6,368 bases of DNA. Source: an uncultured Clostridia bacterium. GTDB lineage: Bacteria > Bacillota > Clostridia > Christensenellales > CAG-917. The stretch covers positions 1 to 6,368 of the forward strand of contig CAMGKS010000070.1 of NCBI GenBank assembly GCA_946056785.1, given 5' to 3'. The position numbers were made by a program, and so were the translations under genes. This document shows, in pieces, positions 1 through 4,391 of this stretch (the first letter of the stretch is position 1; each line of letters opens with the position of its first letter). The notes under the pieces are model-generated. The model made no database searches. It worked only from the letters and a program-made list of their open reading frames with translations, and was not told where the DNA came from.

Positions 1-275
1 AATCTCTCATCATTAAAATTATACTGTTTGTTCATAATTTAAGTTTTGGTAATTAAGTTATATCGTTTATTTAAAATCTCTCGTCGCTATAAAAACTTCA
101 TAGTTTTTTGAATCTCTCATCATTAAAATTATACTGTTTGTTCATAATTTAAGTTTTGGTAATTAAGTTATATCGTTTATTTAAAATCTCTCGTCGCTAT
201 AAAAACTTCATAGTTTTTTGAATCTCTCATCATTAAAATTATACTGTTTGTTCATAATTTAAGTTTTGGTAATTA
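1..275. repeat. 110-bp direct tandem repeat, 2.5 identical copies
   Basis: Units begin at 1, 111 and 221, each opening with AATCTCTCATC. The copies are identical until the third breaks off at 275. Inside each unit a second, related AATCTCTCGTC lies 74 bases after the first (for example at 75), so the unit itself has alternating 74/36-base sub-spacing. No CRISPR-type unique spacers exist because the whole unit is repeated. On the minus strand each junction holds a tiny frame (123 to 67, and 233 to 177; 18 codons) without a ribosome site, which I do not call a gene. The array starts at base 1 and probably extends beyond the window. Perfect identity suggests recent expansion or an assembly-edge repeat. 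Confidence 0.95.
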
Positions 276-339
276 GACTTCTTGTTTAAAAAAGTTTAAT
301 TTTATAAATGCGTCGTAATTTATTGAGCGTTTAAATGTT

Positions 340-374
340 TTTTACCGTTAAAAATTGGTGAAAAAACGGTAAAA
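340..374. repeat. inverted repeat TTTTACCGTT / AACGGTAAAA
   Basis: The perfect 10-bp arms are at 340-349 and 365-374, with a 15-base A-rich loop. The stem contains ACCGTT/AACGGT, and the right arm overlaps the downstream copy of the phased GGTGAAAAAA motif. It lacks a following T-run on either strand, so a protein-binding site is at least as likely as a transcript-end hairpin. Confidence 0.6.
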
Positions 375-375
375 G
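356..375 (+). promoter_or_regulatory. single double-copy of the 11-bp GGTGAAAAAA motif, downstream of HTH gene
   Basis: TGGTGAAAAAACGGTAAAAG closely matches the repeats upstream of the HTH gene (1114-1134); it differs by one T-to-C change and one missing G. The two GG steps are 11 bases apart, as in the upstream array. It may be a binding site for the same protein; this is inference from similarity only. Confidence 0.45.
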
Positions 376-515
376 AGCGTTTTTAGGCGTAAAACGGCAT
401 CAAAAAAACAGACTGACGTATTATCAGCAAAACCGAATTATAATTATTTTACTTTTGTATTTTCATTGAATTTTTAAAATTTTATCGATTGATTAAATGT
501 TTTTTCTTTGGTAAT

Positions 516-1007
516 TTAAATGCTGGAAAAATTTAAATAGTCGCTGTCTTCCATTCGTTTTTTTATCGCACAAATCATTGGAATGGTTTTGTATTCGTTT
601 TTAATCCATTCTTCTCCGTATCCCGACGTTTCCATCGTTTTACAAAAGTTTTCAACTGCTCGTATGTGTCGGCGAAATACCGTTCTTATGCATACACCCA
701 TTTTGTCGGCAATTTGTTGAAACGTTAGTTTTTTGAAATATCTTAGCGTAAGTATGTTTGAGTCGACTGTTTTTAGAGCTGATAGCGTTGAATCTATTAT
801 GTATTTAAGGTTGCATAGTTTGCGTTTTGAGTCGTTTAGATTTGCTATGTCGGTTAGTAGTTCCTCAGTTGATATTCCTATTTGTAGGTGCCTTGAGCCG
901 AATCCTGATTCTATTCTGGTCTTTACGCCGAAATCGATTGTTTTGATAATTTGCGGAATTGCAGAATAAGCAACAAGTGCTGCGTTGCTCCAAGATGTTT
1001 GTTTCAT
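516..1007 (-). CDS. sigma-70 region 4-like helix-turn-helix protein
   Basis: A 163-residue protein with no membrane segment or signal peptide. Residues about 84-121 have the form of sigma factor region 4: ILTLRYFKKLTFQQIADKMG, then a recognition helix with RTVFRRHIRAVENF. The helix-turn-helix core is about 95-113. Small clostridial and phage regulators of the ArpU/RinA type carry this same block near the C-terminus, so it could be a phage-derived transcription activator or a degenerate sigma factor. There is no recognisable sigma region 2, so it is unlikely to be a complete sigma factor. Residues 1-80 and the tail 122-163 are not recognised. ATG at 1007 is supported by AAGGAGGA (1011-1018), with GGAGG about 4 bases before the start. 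It is an orphan: no gene adjoins it in the same transcript, and it has its own promoter. The fold is fairly sure; the target is unknown. Confidence 0.8.
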   Translation of the reverse strand: MKQTSWSNAALVAYSAIPQIIKTIDFGVKTRIESGFGSRHLQIGISTEELLTDIANLNDSKRKLCNLKYIIDSTLSALKTVDSNILTLRYFKKLTFQQIADKMGVCIRTVFRRHIRAVENFCKTMETSGYGEEWIKNEYKTIPMICAIKKRMEDSDYLNFSSI

Positions 1008-1045
1008 ATGTCCTCCTTGGGGAAAAAAAAAGAATATTTGCCTTG

Positions 1046-1075
1046 ATTATAATTAGAGAGCCTTAATAAAGTCAA
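1046..1075 (-). promoter_or_regulatory. sigma-A-type promoter of the HTH gene
   Basis: On the minus strand TTGACT (1075-1070) and TATAAT (1051-1046) are separated by 18 bases, close to consensus. The predicted transcript start is near 1039, giving about 30 bases of leader including the strong AAGGAGGA. The phased A-tract repeats at 1094-1137 lie directly upstream of the -35, where an UP-like or activator element would sit. Confidence 0.75.
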
Positions 1076-1093
1076 AACAATATGACAAAAAAA

Positions 1094-1137
1094 GTGAAAA
1101 AATGGTGAAAAAATGGTGAAAAAATGGTGAAAAGATA
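1094..1137. repeat. 11-bp phased tandem repeat GTGAAAAAATG
   Basis: Three exact copies (1094-1104, 1105-1115, 1116-1126) and a fourth partial one (GTGAAAAGATA, 1127-1137). The A6 tracts recur about once per helical turn, which is known to favour curved DNA. The array is 18 bases upstream of the HTH gene's -35. It is enclosed by an 8-bp inverted repeat, TGACAAAA (1083-1090) and TTTTGTCA (1151-1158). This layout fits an iteron-like operator or an UP-like element. Confidence 0.85.
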
Positions 1138-1210
1138 ACTATATGACTTATTTTGTCAAATTTTGTTTATTTAAAGAGAAAATATACGTTAAATTAAGGT
1201 TAAATTTCGG

Positions 1211-1259
1211 AATGCGTTGCCTTTTCAAAAAAGGAATTTTTTGAAACGAAAAGTGCATT
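1211..1259. repeat. imperfect long palindrome (REP/MITE-like hairpin)
   Basis: The core is a perfect 10-bp stem, TTTCAAAAAA (1223-1232) and TTTTTTGAAA (1237-1246), around GGAA. An alternative pairing extends it outward: CTTTTC (1221-1226) with GAAAAG (1248-1253), then AATGC (1211-1215) with GCATT (1255-1259). The symmetrical, bulged, intergenic form resembles small interspersed palindromes. It could also act as a transcription-end structure. Confidence 0.6.
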
Positions 1260-1333
1260 GCGACGTAGTTTAGCTTTAGTTATTCAAATAAAACTTTATT
1301 TAAATTTCCACTTAAATTGAAAGCGAAAACACG

Positions 1334-1354
1334 TTACGTTAGCTTTTAACGTAA
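1334..1354. repeat. short hairpin TTACGTTA / TAACGTAA
   Basis: Perfect 8-bp arms (1334-1341 and 1347-1354) with the five-base loop GCTTT. It is AT-rich and has no T-run behind it on either strand, so I do not call it a terminator. Confidence 0.5.
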
Positions 1355-1440
1355 AACAAATTTAAGGGTAAGATTAGGGCAAATGTATACCTTATATTGC
1401 GGATATCCGATATTGTTGAAACAAAATAAATTTATTATAA

Positions 1441-1527
1441 ATTTTGCTTTATAAAACTTAGTATAAATTTTGTTTTAAATTGAAAAAGCCGTACGTTACT
1501 TTATTGATTAAACGCTAAGTATCAGGG
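1441..1527. repeat. 87-bp direct repeat, copy 1 (ylbJ tail plus downstream DNA)
   Basis: Identical, base for base, to 1602-1688 at an offset of 161. Its right end (1508-1527) duplicates the last five codons and stop of ylbJ (LILSV-stop on the minus strand). The remainder duplicates the DNA just after the gene. Beyond 1527 the similarity to the gene continues only in decayed form. Confidence 0.95.
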
Positions 1528-1590
1528 GCGGAGCAGATATCTTATATTGATGAAAAAAATTTAACTTAGAATAATTTTTTGTTTTATAAA
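1528..1590 (-). pseudogene. decayed duplicate of the ylbJ C-terminal coding end
   Basis: On the minus strand this stretch aligns loosely with the part of ylbJ just inside the 87-bp repeat (1689-1740). It shares CAAAAA...AGT..ATTT and ends at the same CCCTGATACTT junction. Several indels and in-frame stops are present, so it cannot be translated. I read it as the remnant of an older duplicated gene end. The alignment is by eye in AT-rich DNA, so confidence is modest. Confidence 0.4.
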
Positions 1591-1632
1591 ACTAAGTATA
1601 GATTTTGCTTTATAAAACTTAGTATAAATTTT
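1581..1632. repeat. 26-bp tandem repeat of the form GYTTTATAAAACTWAGTATA
   Basis: Two adjoining units start at 1581 and 1607, and a shortened third starts at 1633. The second unit is part of the 87-bp repeat and so recurs at 1446. The units contain an inverted pair, ACTAAGT (1591-1597) and ACTTAGT (1617-1623). They lie downstream of ylbJ in transcription direction. Confidence 0.7.
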
Positions 1633-1688
1633 GTTTTAAATTGAAAAAGCCGTACGTTACTTTATTGATTAAACGCTAAGTATCAGGG
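1602..1688. repeat. 87-bp direct repeat, copy 2 (includes the real ylbJ stop)
   Basis: Exact partner of 1441-1527. It overlaps the true 3' end of ylbJ (1669-1688). On the minus strand a TTTTTC run follows GTACGGC just after the stop, but no strong stem precedes it, so no clear terminator is identified for ylbJ. Confidence 0.95.
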
Positions 1689-2685
1689 CGGCGATGATAC
1701 CCAATATAAAAGAAATCAAACTTTGAGTAAATTTTTGCAACAATACTTTTCCTGTTTTTATGCCGCATTTTCCCAAAAAACTCATTGACTGAAAAAGTAT
1801 TCCTATACCGCCGAAGGATATGACAAAACAAATTAATCCGCATTTTAAAAAGTTAGGAATAGCTACTTCGTTTAACAAAATACAGCCTCTCGTCATTTCT
1901 ATTATGCCGCATAACAGAGCTTTAAAAGTAGAGGCAGGAACGGTTTGCGGCAATACGGACAATACGCCGCTGTTTAATATTAAGTCTATTATCAAATTGA
2001 ATATAACAATATATCCGCACAAATTAAGCATAGAAAGCGTCGAATTGCTTATTGAAGTTGCTAATACGTCCTTTTTATCTAAGGGAAGGGAAATAAATTC
2101 GGAGTCGATTTTTGTTTTCCCTCTGTAAATAAAGCCGTTTAAGAAAGCCGATAAATAGTGGCACGCTAAAATTATTAAAGACAAATTCTTATTGTTTAAT
2201 ATCGTTATTCCCAACGTCCCTAAAATGAACAGGGGCCCGCTTGTAGAACAAAACGACGCTGTTTTTTCTGCTTGTCTTACGTCGATTAAACCTGAAGAAT
2301 GCAATTCGTGAATAAGTTTTGCTCCGACCGGATAGCCGCATATTATGCTCATAAAAAACACGTATGAAGAAATTCCGTTCGTGTTATACATGCGTTTAAA
2401 AGGTTTATTGAAAAGTTTTGCAAGTTCTAAAGGGGCACCGATTTTTGTCAGAACCGTAGAAAAAAAGAAAAAAGGAAATAATGCGGGCAAAACTGAAGCT
2501 GTAAATATAATAAGTCCGTTTTTTGTTGAGTTTATGTAAATTTCGGGTTTTATGACTATCATAACAATCGCAATCGATACGAGCGCGATTAAAAAAGAAT
2601 TTTTGACTTTATCTGCCGAAACGTGAATTTTTGCTTTTGCAGCTTTATGAGTTTTAAATTTTCTTCGATGTGAATTTTGCGCCAT
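1669..2685 (-). CDS. ylbJ: sporulation integral membrane protein YlbJ
   Basis: A 338-residue polytopic membrane protein of the nucleoside-recognition (Gate) type found in YlbJ. Recognisable family blocks are SVLPALFPFFFFS (64-76), ICGYPVGAKL (115-124), CSTSGPLFILGTLG (146-159) and FGGIGILFQS (291-300). Likely membrane spans, by eye, are about 30-46, 57-79, 105-121, 150-187 (two), 221-240, 279-303 and 321-338. The N-terminus (1-29) is rich in Lys/Arg and His and probably cytoplasmic. It is shorter than the Bacillus protein, which has about 400 residues. In B. subtilis YlbJ is a sporulation gene of the mother-cell programme; its substrate is not established. ATG at 2685 is the only plausible start before the first span, yet no Shine-Dalgarno precedes it. 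It is collinear with tmcAL but separated by 441 bp and a terminator. Confidence 0.9.
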   Translation of the reverse strand: MAQNSHRRKFKTHKAAKAKIHVSADKVKNSFLIALVSIAIVMIVIKPEIYINSTKNGLIIFTASVLPALFPFFFFSTVLTKIGAPLELAKLFNKPFKRMYNTNGISSYVFFMSIICGYPVGAKLIHELHSSGLIDVRQAEKTASFCSTSGPLFILGTLGITILNNKNLSLIILACHYLSAFLNGFIYRGKTKIDSEFISLPLDKKDVLATSISNSTLSMLNLCGYIVIFNLIIDLILNSGVLSVLPQTVPASTFKALLCGIIEMTRGCILLNEVAIPNFLKCGLICFVISFGGIGILFQSMSFLGKCGIKTGKVLLQKFTQSLISFILGIIAALILSV

Positions 2686-2690
2686 AATAA

Positions 2691-2719
2691 ATTATATTAA
2701 TAGTTTAAAAAAAAATGAA
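2691..2719 (-). promoter_or_regulatory. possible ylbJ promoter giving a leaderless or near-leaderless mRNA
   Basis: A perfect TATAAT lies at 2696-2691 on the minus strand, ending only 5 bases before the ATG. A weak -35 (TTCATT, 2719-2714) is 17 bases upstream. Transcription would start at or next to the initiation codon. A sporulation sigma factor would be expected for ylbJ, but I cannot match its -35 and -10 convincingly. Confidence 0.4.
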
Positions 2720-2909
2720 TTTAAAACGCTTGTGAAATTAAAGCTAAGTAATTAGTAGGCGGAATACAATTGATGATTATATCTATAAAATTTCGTGCTA
2801 AAAACAAGTTTAAGAATAATACTTAATACGTCTCTAAACGTAATTAAAACGCCGTTTTTCATTTACATAAAAGCCGTTAAATTAAATTTTAAATGTTATC
2901 GAAAATTTG

Positions 2910-2943
2910 TTTAACAAAAATAAAAGCCGTAAAATTTACGGCT
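2910..2943 (-). terminator. intrinsic terminator of the tmcAL transcript
   Basis: On the minus strand AGCCGTAAA and TTTACGGCT (2943-2925) form a hairpin with a six-pair GC-containing stem plus closing A-T pairs. It is followed at once by TTTTATTTTTGTT. It lies about 185 bases past the tmcAL stop and before ylbJ, so it should separate the two transcripts. On the plus strand the following run is poorer, so termination is probably one-sided. Confidence 0.75.
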
Positions 2944-3080
2944 GTAACGTTATATTTTTAATTTTATATATTGATTTAAACTCAGTAAAGACGTTTTAAA
3001 TCGAGACGTAGAATAGGCGACGGCATATTGACGATAAATAATTTTAATTGACACAAAATTTAAGCGAAAAGAAATTTTCT

Positions 3081-3120
3081 GTTTGCGATAGTTACCGTTT
3101 GCGATAGTTAACGTTTGCGA
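3081..3120. repeat. 16-bp tandem repeat GTTTGCGATAGTTAMC, 2.5 copies
   Basis: Units at 3081-3096 and 3097-3112 differ at one base, and a half unit GTTTGCGA occupies 3113-3120. The array ends seven bases from the tmcAL stop codon and would lie in its 3' untranslated RNA. The function is unknown. Confidence 0.85.
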
Positions 3121-3126
3121 TTTTGA

Positions 3127-4260
3127 CTATTCGTTTAAAAAAGTAGGTTGGTTTAAAACTTTATCGGGCATTCCGCTAACGAGCGACAAAAACCGGTGTG
3201 CTTTTTCGTCCATATCTATAAGCGGCTTATATGGGCTGCACTCCGCACAATCGCTGGCTTTCAAAAAAGGTTGAGCTTTTTTGGAAATAACGCTTAAAAT
3301 ATCTTTTCTGTCTTTGCGAAGGGCAAGCACTCTTATATAAGGCAAATTTTCTTCAGCCAAACTTACGAGTTTTTTTGTCATTCCAAGCGTTGCGGAAGCG
3401 ACTATACGTTTTATCGTGCTTTTCGTATATCGTTTTGTTGTAAGAGCCAATAATTCTTCAATAGAACTGAAAGTCAATTTTTTAAGTCTGTTTTCAAAGC
3501 CTTCTGAGATATTAGCTATTTTTTCCAATTCGGAAGCCGTCATTGTATTTATGGCGTAAAGGCATATTGCGGAAAATTTCTTTGAGTCTATGTCGCTGAG
3601 TTCGACAAACGGCGGAACTGCTTTTTTAATATCTTCCCCGAAGTGAAGCATTTTTCTGATTTCCGTTGAAGATAAAAACGGTCCGCCGTCTTGTGAATAA
3701 CGCCGCTTTACCGTGTGAAATTCAAACGGAAGATTGAGCAGTTGACACGCTTTTATATATTCTACGCCTAAAATGTTGTTAGGACTTCCGATAAGTTCTG
3801 AAACTATAGGGTTTTCGTTGTCGAGAGCCATTGTTCTGGCTTTTGCCAAAGAATAGCCTTGCGACATATAATCGCTGAGCAGCGACTTGAATTCGTTTGT
3901 TTCATAATTAAGCGTTGATACTGCAAGCTGCAAAGAACTTAAATCGCCGCTTTCGCTTCCGAAAGAAAGAGTAACGTCGTCAAAGACGGATAACGTTTTT
4001 ACGGCTCCCATTGCAAATCTGTTGGCAGGGGATAGGGAATAAACAACGGGCAGTTCGATTACGATATCTGCTCCTGCCGCAATCGCCCAATTTGCACGGG
4101 TATATTTATCCGCAATGCAAATATCCCCACGCTGCGTGAAAGAACCGCTCATAACGACAACCAAAGCGTCGCAATTCGTTTCAGATTTAGCTTTCGATAA
4201 TTGATAGAGATGCCCGTTATGAAACGGATTGTACTCCGCAATGATTGCCGTAGTTTTCAT
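3127..4260 (-). CDS. tmcAL: tRNA(Met) cytidine acetate ligase (TmcAL, YlbM family)
   Basis: A 377-residue cytoplasmic protein; the family is commonly around 400. TmcAL activates acetate with ATP to acetyl-AMP and transfers the acetyl group to wobble cytidine 34 of elongator tRNA-Met, forming N4-acetylcytidine. The nucleotidyltransferase core is clear: IIAEYNPFHNGH (6-17) with the HxGH-type nucleotide-binding histidines H14 and H17; MSGSFTQRGD (37-46) followed by DK (51-52); and SPNNILGVEYIKA (159-171). Later landmarks are SSTEIRKML (197-205), TKRYTKSTIKRI (275-286) and RVLALRKDRKDIL (310-322), which fit the tRNA-interacting half. The start at 4260 has GAGG about four bases upstream. It diverges from pta-ackA across 131 bp, so an acetate consumer sits beside the acetate-forming pair. 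Older annotations call it YlbM or a generic nucleotidyltransferase. Confidence 0.92.
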   Translation of the reverse strand: MKTTAIIAEYNPFHNGHLYQLSKAKSETNCDALVVVMSGSFTQRGDICIADKYTRANWAIAAGADIVIELPVVYSLSPANRFAMGAVKTLSVFDDVTLSFGSESGDLSSLQLAVSTLNYETNEFKSLLSDYMSQGYSLAKARTMALDNENPIVSELIGSPNNILGVEYIKACQLLNLPFEFHTVKRRYSQDGGPFLSSTEIRKMLHFGEDIKKAVPPFVELSDIDSKKFSAICLYAINTMTASELEKIANISEGFENRLKKLTFSSIEELLALTTKRYTKSTIKRIVASATLGMTKKLVSLAEENLPYIRVLALRKDRKDILSVISKKAQPFLKASDCAECSPYKPLIDMDEKAHRFLSLVSGMPDKVLNQPTFLNE

Positions 4261-4297
4261 AATACCTCGTTACGTCGTCGACTTTTTAAAATTGTGT

Positions 4298-4310
4298 TGT
4301 CAACAGTTGA
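4298..4310. promoter_or_regulatory. possible operator overlapping the pta -35
   Basis: TCAAC-A-GTTGA (4300-4310) is an inverted repeat of 5-bp arms overlapping the -35 of pta. The adjacent TTGTCAAC gives a TTGACA on the minus strand (4303-4298) with no matching -10. A 12-bp TTTTTTAAAAAA palindrome (4311-4322) follows. Short arms make this a weak call. Confidence 0.25.
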
Positions 4311-4335
4311 TTTTTTAAAAAATAGCTTTTATAAT
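4307..4335 (+). promoter_or_regulatory. promoter of pta-ackA
   Basis: TTGATT (4307-4312), a 17-base spacer and a perfect TATAAT (4330-4335). The start of transcription would be near 4342, leaving a leader of about 50 bases before the pta ATG. Confidence 0.75.
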
Positions 4336-4362
4336 TATAACAGCAAAATAAATAAGAAGCAA
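4334..4362 (-). promoter_or_regulatory. promoter of tmcAL, sharing the palindromic -10
   Basis: On the minus strand TTGCTT (4362-4357), a 17-base spacer and a perfect TATAAT (4339-4334). The two -10 boxes overlap inside the palindrome TATAATTATA (4330-4339). Transcription would start near 4327, giving a leader of roughly 67 bases for tmcAL. The -35 is weaker than that of pta. Confidence 0.55.
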
Positions 4363-4391
4363 TATCATATTGCCGAGTTTTTGGAGTTACA

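Larger units (their letters stand above)
276..515. other. non-coding AT-rich spacer between repeat array and HTH gene
   Basis: Together with the array this makes 515 bases without a credible gene. It holds an inverted repeat at 340-374, a copy of the GGTGAAAAAA-type motif at 356-375, and several GCGT-containing short words (309-395). No convincing terminator for the minus-strand gene ending at 516 is visible: the hairpin is about 140 bases away and is not followed by a T-run on the minus strand. Confidence 0.6.
1138..1668. other. gene-free AT-rich spacer with layered repeats
   Basis: No frame here has both a start with a ribosome site and a recognisable product. The stretch holds an imperfect long hairpin (1211-1259), a short hairpin (1334-1354), 26-bp repeats (1581-1632), and degraded plus perfect copies of the ylbJ 3' end. 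No transposase remnant, tRNA or riboswitch fold is recognised. Confidence 0.65.
2720..3126. other. gene-free spacer between ylbJ and tmcAL
   Basis: No credible gene. It contains a stretch resembling the ylbJ-end repeat (2736-2776), a small AAAACG-C-CGTTTT palindrome (2846-2858), the terminator hairpin at 2925-2943, and the 16-bp repeat at 3081-3120. No riboswitch is recognised. Confidence 0.55.

Noticed and set aside
67..123. 18-codon minus-strand frame in each 110-bp unit (also 177-233)
   Set aside because: No ribosome site, the unit length is not a multiple of three, and there is no family match; it is noted only as a curiosity of the repeat.
1..275. CRISPR array
   Set aside because: The whole 110-bp unit is repeated identically, so there are no unique spacers, and no cas genes are present.
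340..374. Terminator of the HTH gene
   Set aside because: The stem is AT-rich with a 15-base loop, has no T-run on the minus side, and lies far from the stop.
733..969. 78-codon plus-strand open frame
   Set aside because: It is antisense to the HTH gene, with no ribosome site and no recognisable product.
2827..3010. Long-range inverted pair TACGTCTC / GAGACGTA
   Set aside because: Only 8 bp over 180 bases in a biased spacer, so chance is a sufficient explanation.
4298..4303. Perfect TTGACA on the minus strand as the tmcAL -35
   Set aside because: No acceptable -10 is found 16-18 bases downstream; that region is the GC-containing GTCGACGACGTAACG.
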